Below, in pieces: positions 1-5,319 of a stretch of DNA of 6,316 bases. This DNA comes from Niveispirillum sp. Its GTDB lineage: Bacteria > Pseudomonadota > Alphaproteobacteria > Azospirillales > Azospirillaceae. The notes under the pieces are model-generated. The model ran no database searches, had not been told where the DNA came from, and was given only the letters and a program-made list of their open reading frames with translations. Each line of letters starts with the position of its first letter. Within the stretch, counting starts at the first letter, position 1. The translations under genes were made by a program, and so were the position numbers. The stretch covers positions 1 to 6,316 of the forward strand of contig JAEMSB010000285.1 of NCBI GenBank assembly GCA_016463045.1, in the 5' to 3' direction.

Positions 1-682
1 CCTGATAAACCACGCCCTTGATGTCGTTCACCCAGACGTTCTCAACCGGCAGGCCCATATCGACCAGCAGATCCAGACAGGCCAGCGCCGCCGCACCGGC
101 ACCGGAGCAGACCAGCTTCACCGAAGCAAAGTCGCGGCCCGTCAGTTTCAGCGCATTGGTGATGGCGGCGGCCACGATGATGGCCGTGCCGTGCTGATCG
201 TCATGGAAGACGGGGATCTTCATGCGCTCGCGCAACTGCTTCTCGACATAGAAGCATTCGGGTGCCTTGATATCCTCCAGATTGATGCCGCCAAAGGTCG
301 GCTCCAGCGCCGCGATGACATCAACCAGCTTGTCGGGGTCCTTCTCGCTGATCTCGATATCGAAGACATCAATGCCGGCGAACTTCTTGAACAGGACGCC
401 CTTGCCCTCCATCACCGGTTTGGACGCCAGCGGACCGATATCGCCCAGGCCAAGAACGGCGGTGCCGTTCGTGATGACCGCCACCAGATTGCCACGGCTG
501 GTGTACTTGGCGGCATTCGCCTCGTCCTCCACGATGGCTTCACAGGCATGCGCAACGCCCGGCGAATAGGCCAGGGCGAGATCGCGCTGCGTCGCCAGCG
601 GCTTGGTCGGCGTCACGGCAATTTTGCCGGGAACGGGAAGGCGATGGTAATCCAGCGCCGCATCGCGGAAGGAATCGGTCAT
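1..682 (-). CDS. maeB: NADP-dependent malic enzyme, N-terminal part (runs off left edge)
   Basis: Malic enzyme converts malate to pyruvate and CO2 with reduction of NAD(P), in the cytoplasm. The 227 visible codons start at ATG 682-680 and stay open to the window edge. The malic N-terminal domain is complete: AYSPGVA at residues 38-44 holds the catalytic Tyr39, EGKGVLFKKFAGID (92-105) the catalytic Lys94, and NLEDIKAPE (134-142) with FHDDQHGTA (159-167) the metal-binding Glu/Asp residues. The start of the dinucleotide-binding domain is visible as CSGAGAAA (192-199). The short N-terminus leading directly into LPVPGKI is typical of bacterial MaeB, whose full length is about 750-770 residues with a C-terminal phosphotransacetylase-like domain. 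That domain would lie outside the window. GGGAG 11 nt upstream is a modest ribosome site. The gene diverges from the methyltransferase operon. NADP rather than NAD preference is inferred from the MaeB-like N-terminus and not proved. Confidence 0.93.
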   Translation of the reverse strand, partial: MTDSFRDAALDYHRLPVPGKIAVTPTKPLATQRDLALAYSPGVAHACEAIVEDEANAAKYTSRGNLVAVITNGTAVLGLGDIGPLASKPVMEGKGVLFKKFAGIDVFDIEISEKDPDKLVDVIAALEPTFGGINLEDIKAPECFYVEKQLRERMKIPVFHDDQHGTAIIVAAAITNALKLTGRDFASVKLVCSGAGAAALACLDLLVDMGLPVENVWVNDIKGVVYQ

Positions 683-852
683 TTCAGGGTGAGCTCCCAA
701 CAAACCTGAACGGATTTTTATTGGTCCTAGTTAGTCCCCTACCACCGCCGCTGTCCAGCCATTGGGGGATGCGATCCGCAGGGATCAGCCCCGATGACGA
801 CAGTCGGGCGGCTGTTCCCTTAACCACGCCCTTCATGTCATGCGCCGCCGCG

Positions 853-881
853 ATGGACGCCGCCGAGAATTTCTTTAGAAT
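853..881 (+). promoter_or_regulatory. Candidate sigma70-type promoter for the methyltransferase operon
   Basis: TGGACG (854-859) and TAGAAT (876-881) are separated by 16 nt. They match the -35 and -10 consensus at 4 and 5 of 6 positions. Transcription would begin near 888, leaving a leader of about 40 nt that contains the ribosome site at 913-920. The rest of the 245-nt divergent region (683-927) holds only short inverted repeats (773-786, 790-808), and I see no convincing promoter for maeB. Inferred from consensus matching alone. Confidence 0.35.
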
Positions 882-912
882 ATCTGCACTTTGGCCGCAC
901 TGGCCCCCGCGC

Positions 913-920
913 AAAGGAAG
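913..920 (+). promoter_or_regulatory. Ribosome binding site that fixes the FkbM methyltransferase start
   Basis: AAAGGAAG lies 7 nt upstream of ATG 928. The reading frame is open back to a TTG at 721, but that start has no Shine-Dalgarno sequence. The upstream 69 residues look non-coding, being rich in Pro and Ser with no domain match. The 928 start is therefore preferred. GTG 925 immediately before it is a less likely alternative. Confidence 0.75.
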
Positions 921-927
921 CGATGTG

Positions 928-1806
928 ATGTCCCTGCCCGATGGCAATCATGATCCGGCGACCTTCTGGAGTAATTTTCGTTATTATATCGACTTCATGC
1001 GCACCCAGCTTGGCGTTCTGAATATCGAATTCCAGCCGAAGCCGGGGCGCGGGCTTTATGCGCAGACCAGCGCCTCCCCCGACACGGCTACCATCCGTAC
1101 CCGCTGTGATTCCGCCATCACCCCAGTGTCGCTGGCCAATCATCATTGGCAGATCGAAGAATTGCTGTTCGCCAAGAAGGTACTGGACACAGTGCCGGCT
1201 GCCGTTTTGGTTGATGTCGGTGCCAATATGGGCCTGTTTACCCGCCAAGTTCTGGGCTGGTGCGGCAATGTCAGGCGCTCCTTTGCTTATGAACCAGAGC
1301 CGGCGAATTTCGCCTGCCTGCTACACAATCTGGCCTGCTTTGACATGGTCGTACCAGAAATGGTGGGGCTGGCCGAGACAGATGGCGTCTTCCGGCTGTT
1401 CCTGGACCTGCAGAATTGCGGCAATAACAGCCTGGTGTCCGACGATCTGGCCGGGGCGCGAAACAAGGGTGCGACGGAGGTCCGGGTGATCAATGCCGCC
1501 GTAGAGGCGCGCCGCTGGTTGGAACCGTGCCTGCCGATCTTCTATAAATCCGATACGCAGGGGTATGATGAAAAGATCATTACGCTGCTGCCGGATGAGG
1601 TCTGGGAGCAGGTGATCGGTGGGGTGATCGAGATCGAGAATATCGACAAGCCGGCTTTCGAGATGGAGAAATTCATCGCCTTCCTGGATCGGTACCAAAA
1701 CAAGGTCATCCTGGACCGACCGGAGACCATCGTGTCGACCAGCGAGGTTCTGGGATATCTAAATCGTGGCAAGGGGCCCGGCGTCGACCTTGGCTTCTGG
1801 AAATAA
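928..1806 (+). CDS. FkbM family SAM-dependent methyltransferase
   Basis: This 292-residue protein is a class I methyltransferase of the FkbM type (Methyltransf_21). These typically O-methylate sugars, polyketides or glycan ends. Motif I, VDVGANMG, is at residues 95-102. It is followed by the acidic strand FAYEPEP (119-125), whose Glu122 should bind the SAM ribose. A central NNSL is at 166-169. The C-terminal signature KSDTQGYDEKI (207-217) corresponds to the family's K-x-D-x-x-G-x-E block, with Asp replacing the final Glu. The N-terminal 90 residues form a variable cap, and no signal peptide or membrane segment is seen, so it is cytoplasmic. The stop codon is 11 nt before the next methyltransferase, so the two are cotranscribed. 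The substrate is unknown. FkbM genes often sit in exopolysaccharide, LPS or flagellin-glycan loci, but no glycosyltransferase is visible here. Confidence 0.85.
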   Translation: MSLPDGNHDPATFWSNFRYYIDFMRTQLGVLNIEFQPKPGRGLYAQTSASPDTATIRTRCDSAITPVSLANHHWQIEELLFAKKVLDTVPAAVLVDVGANMGLFTRQVLGWCGNVRRSFAYEPEPANFACLLHNLACFDMVVPEMVGLAETDGVFRLFLDLQNCGNNSLVSDDLAGARNKGATEVRVINAAVEARRWLEPCLPIFYKSDTQGYDEKIITLLPDEVWEQVIGGVIEIENIDKPAFEMEKFIAFLDRYQNKVILDRPETIVSTSEVLGYLNRGKGPGVDLGFWK

Positions 1807-1817
1807 GGAACGACATC

Positions 1818-2582
1818 ATGGCCAAGTCAAAATCGGTAGCGTTGCGGCTCTTTGAAATATACAAAAAAAACGGATTCATGCTCTCCTCCGAGCTGGAGCC
1901 TGAATATATGAAGACGGACAAATTCGTCTTCACGCGGCTTTATGTTGACCATATGAACCAGACCTACCATCTGGGCATTGCGATGCGGGAAATCGCATTC
2001 CTGGAGTCGCTGAGCAGTCTGGCCGATTTTAAGAACATCTTTATCATCGGCAACAGTTTCGGGTTCAGCACCCTGGCCCTGGCCTTGATGAATCCGCAGG
2101 CCAAGGTAGTCGCCATCGAGATCGGCATGGAGCCGTTCACCGAAAAATGGATTGAGGCGACCAATAACATCGCAAAGGCCGAAGGGCTGAATGTGAAAGT
2201 GGTGCAGGGCAGTTCGCCAGACAACAACGCCGAGATCATTAAACGCGAGTTGGGCGGGTCCATCGATTTCGCCTTTGTCGATGGGCTGCACACTAATGAA
2301 GCAGTGCAGAAGGATTTTGACAGCCTGCGACCCTTCGGTCACCAGCGCACGATCTATGGTTTCCACGATGTGCTGGCCCACAAAATGGTGGAAGGTTTGT
2401 CGGCCGCTGTCAGCCGCAACCCCATTCCCACGCAGATCTTTTTTGCCACACCATCCGGCATCGCGCTGGCATCAGCCGAATTCCCGGAAGGGTTCGATGT
2501 GTTCTGTGACCTGTATGGCAGCAACAGCCTGACACAGGCCATTCTGCAAAGGGGCGTGGCAGCGGTGGTACCCGCAGCCTAG
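1818..2582 (+). CDS. Class I SAM-dependent methyltransferase (Methyltransf_24-like)
   Basis: A 254-residue cytoplasmic protein with a Rossmann-type SAM fold. A helical N-terminal region (1-70) precedes motif I, IFIIGNSFGFST (74-85). Then come an acidic end of strand 2, AIEIG (99-103), and IDFAFVDGLHTNEAVQKDFD at 149-168. That last block matches the DxxFxDG-H-x(n)-D pattern of Methyltransf_24 and CmcI-like proteins, which often bind a metal there. GFHDV (181-185) follows, as is usual in that group. Motif I has Asn-Ser where Gly-x-Gly is common, so cofactor binding is probable but not certain. Start ATG 1818 has AAGGAA 7 nt upstream, overlapping the previous stop, so translation is probably coupled. 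The coding sequence contains an A8 run at 1863-1870 and looks more A/T-rich than its neighbours. The substrate is unknown, though it probably acts with the upstream FkbM enzyme. Confidence 0.75.
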   Translation: MAKSKSVALRLFEIYKKNGFMLSSELEPEYMKTDKFVFTRLYVDHMNQTYHLGIAMREIAFLESLSSLADFKNIFIIGNSFGFSTLALALMNPQAKVVAIEIGMEPFTEKWIEATNNIAKAEGLNVKVVQGSSPDNNAEIIKRELGGSIDFAFVDGLHTNEAVQKDFDSLRPFGHQRTIYGFHDVLAHKMVEGLSAAVSRNPIPTQIFFATPSGIALASAEFPEGFDVFCDLYGSNSLTQAILQRGVAAVVPAA

Positions 2583-2618
2583 CGACAAATGCCCTTGGGC
2601 GTACCCCACAACACGGGC

Positions 2619-2693
2619 GGGGGGAGCCGGCAGTCGTCGGCCCCCTGCTTAAGGTTTCGGGGGAACGGTTCAAAACCTGGCCTCAGACCTTAA
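2619..2693 (+). repeat. Cluster of inverted repeats in the methyltransferase operon 3' trailer
   Basis: Several complementary pairs sit between the operon stop and the terminator. A G-run/C-run hairpin (2620-2645) pairs GGGGG and CCG with CGG and CCCCC around an AG bulge. TTAAGGT (2649-2655) matches ACCTTAA (2687-2693). AGGTTT (2652-2657) matches AAACCT (2673-2678). GAAC-G-GTTC lies at 2663-2671. The second and third pairs share bases, so they are alternative structures. No U-run follows them. Function unknown; they could stabilise the mRNA 3' end. Confidence 0.35.
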
Positions 2694-2699
2694 AACACG

Positions 2700-2730
2700 A
2701 AGCCCCGGAACATCGCTGTTCCGGGGCTTT
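2700..2730. terminator. Bidirectional intrinsic terminator between methyltransferase operon and tRNA-Leu
   Basis: A perfect 12-bp stem, AAGCCCCGGAAC (2700-2711) with GTTCCGGGGCTT (2718-2729), closes on a 6-nt loop. On the plus strand it ends in TTT and can stop the methyltransferase transcript. On the minus strand it is followed by TTCGTGTTTT, a better U-tract, and lies 14 nt beyond the tRNA CCA end. It therefore probably serves both converging units. Confidence 0.85.
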
Positions 2731-2743
2731 CGCAACTGGGTCA

Positions 2744-2828
2744 TGGTGCGGCCGAAAAGACTCGAACTTTCACGGGTTGCCCCACAGCGACCTCAACGCT
2801 GCGCGTCTACCAATTCCGCCACGGCCGC
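2744..2828 (-). tRNA. tRNA-Leu (anticodon GAG), CCA encoded
   Basis: An 85-nt class II tRNA read on the minus strand. The acceptor arm GCGGCCG (2828-2822) pairs perfectly with CGGCCGC (2754-2748), followed by discriminator A and genomically encoded CCA (2746-2744). The D-arm contains AATTGGTAGAC. The anticodon stem CAGCG/CGCTG encloses the loop TTGAGGT, placing anticodon GAG at 2794-2792, which reads CUC and CUU leucine codons. A long variable arm with GGG/CCC pairing is diagnostic of Leu/Ser class II tRNAs. The T-loop is TTCGAGT. Discriminator A agrees with leucine identity. It is a single-gene unit with the shared terminator immediately downstream. Confidence 0.96.
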
Positions 2829-2879
2829 AAACACATGCCGGAAGACCACATCAGGCTTGTCGCCATCAGCGGTGCGGGG

Positions 2880-2908
2880 TGGATAGCAAATCGCAGCCGG
2901 CGCTTCAA
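2880..2908 (-). promoter_or_regulatory. Candidate promoter for tRNA-Leu
   Basis: Read on the minus strand, TTGAAG (2908-2903) and TATCCA (2885-2880) are spaced by 17 nt. They match the consensus at 4 and 3 of 6 positions. The start would fall roughly 45-50 nt before the mature tRNA 5' end, giving a short leader for RNase P removal. Weak consensus evidence; position is its main support. Confidence 0.35.
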
Positions 2909-2942
2909 GCACCAATCGTCATCGGTTCATTGATGTACGGAT

Positions 2943-2970
2943 TTGACGGGCGGGGTCCGCGTGATAGCTT
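2943..2970 (+). promoter_or_regulatory. Candidate promoter for livJ, with an overlapping inverted repeat
   Basis: TTGACG (2943-2948) matches the -35 consensus at 5 of 6 positions. It is 16 nt from a weaker TAGCTT (2965-2970). CGTGA (2960-2964) and TCACG (2976-2980) form an inverted repeat with an 11-nt spacer over the -10 and start region, where a repressor could bind. Both readings are inference from short matches. Confidence 0.35.
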
Positions 2971-2994
2971 CTCCGTCACGGACAACGCCCTCGC

Positions 2995-2999
2995 AGGAG
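2995..2999 (+). promoter_or_regulatory. Ribosome binding site that fixes the livJ start
   Basis: AGGAG is 10 nt upstream of ATG 3010. An in-frame TTG at 3001 would be one base from it, too close to be used. ATG 3010 also gives a clean signal peptide beginning MNLKK, so it is chosen. Confidence 0.75.
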
Positions 3000-3009
3000 A
3001 TTGGCGACA

Positions 3010-4119
3010 ATGAACTTGAAGAAGAGCTTCGCCGCTGCCCTGGCGGCTGCGACCATGCTGACCGCGCTGCCGGCCTTTGCCGACACGGTGGTGGGGCTGG
3101 TGGCGCCGTTGACCGGCCCCAACGCGGTTTTCGGTGAACAGATGCGCCGTGGCGCCGAAATGGCGGTGGCCGATATTAATGCCAAGGGTGGCCTGCTGGG
3201 TGAAAAGCTGGTTCTGGTCAATCTGGACGATGCATCCAACCCTAGCCAGGGTGTGGCCATCGCCAACAAGCTGGCCACGCAGGGCGGCGTCGCTGCCTTC
3301 GGCAACTTCAACTCCGCCGTTTCGATTCCCTCTTCCAAGGTGTTTGCAGATGAAGGGATCGTGATGATCAGCCCGGCTTCCACCAACCCGCAACTGACCG
3401 AACAGGGCTTTACCACCGTGTTCCGTACCTGCGGACGCGATGACCAGCAGGGTGATGTGGCCGCCGCCTGGCTGCTGAAAAACCACAAGGATGGCAAGGT
3501 CGCCGTCATCCATGATCAAACCACCTATGGCCGCGGTCTGGCAGAAGCCACCCGCAGCGCCCTGAACAAGGGTGGAAAGAAGGAAGTCATGTTCGACGCC
3601 GTGAATGTCGGCGACCGCGACATGTCGGCCCTGGTCACCAAGATGAAGGATGCCGGCGTCAATGTCGTCTATTTCGGCGGCCTGCATACCGAAGCGGGCC
3701 TGCTGGTCCGTCAGATGGCCGATGCGGGGCTGAAGGCCGTATTCATGTCGGGCGACGGCACCGTGAACCAGGAATTCTGGAACATTGCCGGCGCATCCGC
3801 CGAGGGGGCACTGGTCACATTCGGCAATGAATATCGCGACAAGCCGGAAGCCGCCGATGTCGTGAAGCGCTTCCGCGCCGGTGGCTTCGAACCCGAGGCT
3901 TATACGCTCTACACCTATGCCGCCGTGCAGGTCTGGGCCGGTGCTGCCGCCAAGGCCAAGTCGGCGGATGCCGATAAGGTCGCGACCAGCATCCGCGATG
4001 GCGTCTATTCCACCGTGATCGGTCCGCTGTCGTTTGATGCCAAGGGCGATCGCAAGGTCACCGACTATGTCGTCTATCGCTGGACGGCCGGCAAGTACGC
4101 CCCGATCCCTGGGCAATAA
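3010..4119 (+). CDS. livJ: Branched-chain amino-acid ABC transporter substrate-binding protein (LivJ/LivK-like)
   Basis: A periplasmic binding protein of the Peripla_BP_6 family that captures Leu/Ile/Val or related amino acids for a LivHMGF-type importer. The 369-residue precursor has a Sec signal peptide: Lys4-Lys5, a hydrophobic core to residue 20, and PAFA/D cleavage after Ala24. Mature landmarks are VGLVAPLTGPNAVFGEQ (28-44), GAEMAVADINAKGG (48-61), MISPASTNPQLT (119-130), VIHDQTTYGRGLA (166-178) and VIGPLSFDAKGD (336-347). All align with E. coli LivJ as I recall it. Asp249 (SGDG) stands where LIVBP has the ligand-contacting Glu226. Only one Cys (141) is present, so the LIVBP disulfide is absent. 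No livHMGF permease or ATPase genes are adjacent, and a terminator follows directly, so it appears monocistronic and must use a transporter encoded elsewhere. The exact ligand is uncertain. Confidence 0.9.
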   Translation: MNLKKSFAAALAAATMLTALPAFADTVVGLVAPLTGPNAVFGEQMRRGAEMAVADINAKGGLLGEKLVLVNLDDASNPSQGVAIANKLATQGGVAAFGNFNSAVSIPSSKVFADEGIVMISPASTNPQLTEQGFTTVFRTCGRDDQQGDVAAAWLLKNHKDGKVAVIHDQTTYGRGLAEATRSALNKGGKKEVMFDAVNVGDRDMSALVTKMKDAGVNVVYFGGLHTEAGLLVRQMADAGLKAVFMSGDGTVNQEFWNIAGASAEGALVTFGNEYRDKPEAADVVKRFRAGGFEPEAYTLYTYAAVQVWAGAAAKAKSADADKVATSIRDGVYSTVIGPLSFDAKGDRKVTDYVVYRWTAGKYAPIPGQ

Positions 4120-4131
4120 TCTTAATCCCTG

Positions 4132-4166
4132 AACACCCCCGGCCAGCCAAATGCCGGGGGTGTTTC
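4132..4166 (+). terminator. Intrinsic terminator of livJ
   Basis: A perfect 12-bp stem, AACACCCCCGGC (4132-4143) with GCCGGGGGTGTT (4153-4164), encloses a 9-nt loop and ends in TTTC. It begins 13 nt after the livJ stop codon. Confidence 0.85.
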
Positions 4167-4185
4167 GATTCTGGCACTATCGCTT

Positions 4186-4213
4186 TTGGCCTTCGGCAAA
4201 CTTTTGGTATAAG
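4186..4213 (+). promoter_or_regulatory. Candidate promoter for the response regulator gene
   Basis: TTGGCC (4186-4191) and TATAAG (4208-4213) are spaced by 16 nt. They match the sigma70-type consensus at 4 and 5 of 6 positions. The position just after the livJ terminator fits a new transcription unit. The leader would be about 115-120 nt, in which I see no clear riboswitch or hairpin. Confidence 0.45.
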
Positions 4214-4337
4214 TGCCCGTGCCTACTGGCTGAATTGCGCGTATTCGGCTGTTGCCCTATCCAGAAGACATTGATGCCGTCATGCGACCCTTGATCGGGC
4301 CGACGCGGCGAGCCTCCCCCCGTTTGAAGGAATCGTG

Positions 4338-4739
4338 GTGACCGTGTCCCCCGCCGCCAATCCGCCCCTGAAGGTCATGATCGTCGAGGACGACGCTCTT
4401 GTCGCCATGGGGGTGCAATTGACGCTGAATGAGCTTGGCCACGAAGTGGTCGGCATTGCGGCGTCAGAGATGGAGGCGTTGGCCGTGGCACAGGCGGAGC
4501 GTCCGCAGCTAGCCCTGATGGATATCCGTCTGCGAGGGGCCAATGACGGCGTGCAGGTGGCACAGCGGCTTTGGCAGGAATTGCGGGTTCGCTGCATCTT
4601 CCTGTCCGCCTATGCCGACGAGCATACGATGGAACGTGTGGCCAAAACCCGGCCTCTGGGTTTCGTTCAGAAACCCTACTCGGCCCAGCAGCTAAAAACA
4701 GCGCTGGAACAGGCGCGCCCGCGCTTGAACGAGGACTAA
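4338..4739 (+). CDS. Stand-alone CheY-like response regulator (receiver domain only)
   Basis: A single REC domain of about 133 residues, with nothing attached for DNA binding or catalysis. It probably acts as a phospho-dependent protein partner in a phosphorelay. Counting from GTG 4335, the acidic pocket is MIVEDD (15-20), the phospho-acceptor is Asp63 in LMDIRLRG (61-68), the switch Ser is Ser91 in FLSAYAD (89-95), and the conserved Lys is Lys113 in VQKPYS (111-116). All essential receiver residues are present. Candidate starts are GTG 4335, 4338 and 4344. GTG 4338 is chosen because AAGGA (4327-4331) is then 6 nt away, while 4335 leaves only 3 nt. No histidine kinase is adjacent, so its partner cannot be named. 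It forms its own unit after the livJ terminator, and no clear terminator follows it. Confidence 0.85.
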   Translation: MTVSPAANPPLKVMIVEDDALVAMGVQLTLNELGHEVVGIAASEMEALAVAQAERPQLALMDIRLRGANDGVQVAQRLWQELRVRCIFLSAYADEHTMERVAKTRPLGFVQKPYSAQQLKTALEQARPRLNED

Positions 4740-4900
4740 GCGACCCTTAAGTCTCCGAATAACCCTGTGAATGGCATCTGATTGCCGTATTTCCGGGGGA
4801 ACCTGAGCATGAAGACGGCAGGAGTGAGGGTGATTTGCCGGGAAAATACGCAAAAACTTCCCCGTAAAGCCATCGACCCTGTTGTCATAATGCACTCAAG

Positions 4901-4924
4901 GCTTCAAGGTTGGAGCGTTGAAGC
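4901..4924. repeat. Perfect 7-bp inverted repeat upstream of the lipoprotein gene
   Basis: GCTTCAA (4901-4907) and TTGAAGC (4918-4924) are exact inverted copies spaced by 10 nt, centred about 75 nt before the lipoprotein start. The geometry would suit a dimeric regulator or a small leader hairpin. A CATAAT -10-like hexamer (4886-4891) lies just upstream, but no matching -35 is seen. The rest of the 248-nt gap (4740-4987) shows only weak hairpins and no supported gene. Confidence 0.35.
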
Positions 4925-4974
4925 GTACCCGGTAACGGGGGGATGGGCCCTCGCCAACCGGTCACATATAAGCG

Positions 4975-4980
4975 AAGGAG
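4975..4980 (+). promoter_or_regulatory. Strong ribosome binding site for the lipoprotein gene
   Basis: AAGGAG lies 7 nt before ATG 4988, an ideal spacing. It decides against the longer in-frame start at 4943, which lacks a ribosome site and would bury the lipoprotein signal peptide behind 15 residues. Confidence 0.8.
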
Positions 4981-4987
4981 CGAACAA

Positions 4988-5230
4988 ATGCGCGTGCTTC
5001 CCATGGTTTTTGCCGGCCTGATGGTTGTCGGTCTGGCCGCTTGCGGCAAGAAGGAAGAGGCTGCCGCCCCGGCTCCGGCCCCGGCTCCGGCCGCTGAGCA
5101 GCCGGCACCGGCCCCCGCCGCCGAACCCGCCCCGGCGCCTGCGGAAGCGCCGGCCGCTGCTCCGGCTGAAGGCACCCCGGCTCCGGCCGAGGGCACTGCC
5201 CCGGCCACCCCGCCGGAAGGTAACAAGTAA
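4988..5230 (+). CDS. Small Ala/Pro/Glu-rich lipoprotein
   Basis: An 80-residue precursor with a type II (lipoprotein) signal peptide: Arg2, a hydrophobic stretch from residues 4 to 17, and a lipobox Leu16-Ala17-Ala18-Cys19. Lipidation of Cys19 would anchor the mature 62-residue chain. Position +2 is Gly, so there is no Lol-avoidance Asp, and outer-membrane sorting is likely. After CGKKEE the chain is nearly all Ala, Pro and Glu, in PAPA and AEGT-type repeats. This suggests an extended, unfolded tether with no enzymatic domain. I do not recognise a named family, and such proteins are usually annotated as hypothetical. The gene is followed by a strong terminator and preceded by a 248-nt gap, so it is probably monocistronic and, judging by its ribosome site, well translated. 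Confidence 0.8.
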   Translation: MRVLPMVFAGLMVVGLAACGKKEEAAAPAPAPAPAAEQPAPAPAAEPAPAPAEAPAAAPAEGTPAPAEGTAPATPPEGNK

Positions 5231-5261
5231 TCCTTGATACCTTGACCGTTTAGGCGGTCGG

Positions 5262-5298
5262 AAAGGGCCGGGCATCGTCGGGATGCCCGGCCCTTTTC
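5262..5298. terminator. Strong intrinsic terminator between the lipoprotein gene and holC
   Basis: A perfect 15-bp stem, AAAGGGCCGGGCATC (5262-5276) with GATGCCCGGCCCTTT (5282-5296), closes on loop GTCGG and ends in TTTTC on the plus strand. On the minus strand the arm ends in TTTCC, so it may also stop the converging holC transcript. A smaller hairpin, GACCG/CGGTC (5244-5259), sits just before it. Confidence 0.88.
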
Positions 5299-5319
5299 AT
5301 TTCCGGAAGGAAAATATCG

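Noticed and set aside
721..927. In-frame N-terminal extension of the FkbM methyltransferase from a TTG
   Set aside because: There is no Shine-Dalgarno at 721, the sequence is Pro/Ser-rich and non-family, and a candidate promoter and a good ribosome site lie inside it.
1610..1640. Short direct repeat GGTGATCG twice, then GAGATCGAG
   Set aside because: It lies within coding sequence encoding VIGGVIEIE and is explained by the protein sequence.
2663..2680. GGTTCAAAACC resembling a tRNA T-arm, possibly a remnant of integration at tRNA-Leu
   Set aside because: Only two base pairs of the stem hold, and it is not a copy of the tRNA-Leu 3' end.
683..2743. Methyltransferase operon as an element integrated at the tRNA-Leu 3' end
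   Set aside because: The orientation would fit, but I found no second copy of the tRNA 3' end to the left and no integrase.
2905..4116. 403-codon open frame antisense to livJ
   Set aside because: It mirrors the codon structure of livJ in a GC-rich gene, has a low-complexity Gly/His-rich translation with no domain, and lacks a ribosome site.
4964..4972. TATAAG (4967-4972) as a -10 box for the lipoprotein
   Set aside because: There is no -35 at proper spacing, and transcription would begin at or after the ribosome site.
4782..5021. Possible small gene before the lipoprotein, for example ATG 4809 with GGGGGA upstream
   Set aside because: The 70-residue product has no recognisable features, and it overlaps the lipoprotein ribosome site and signal peptide in another frame.
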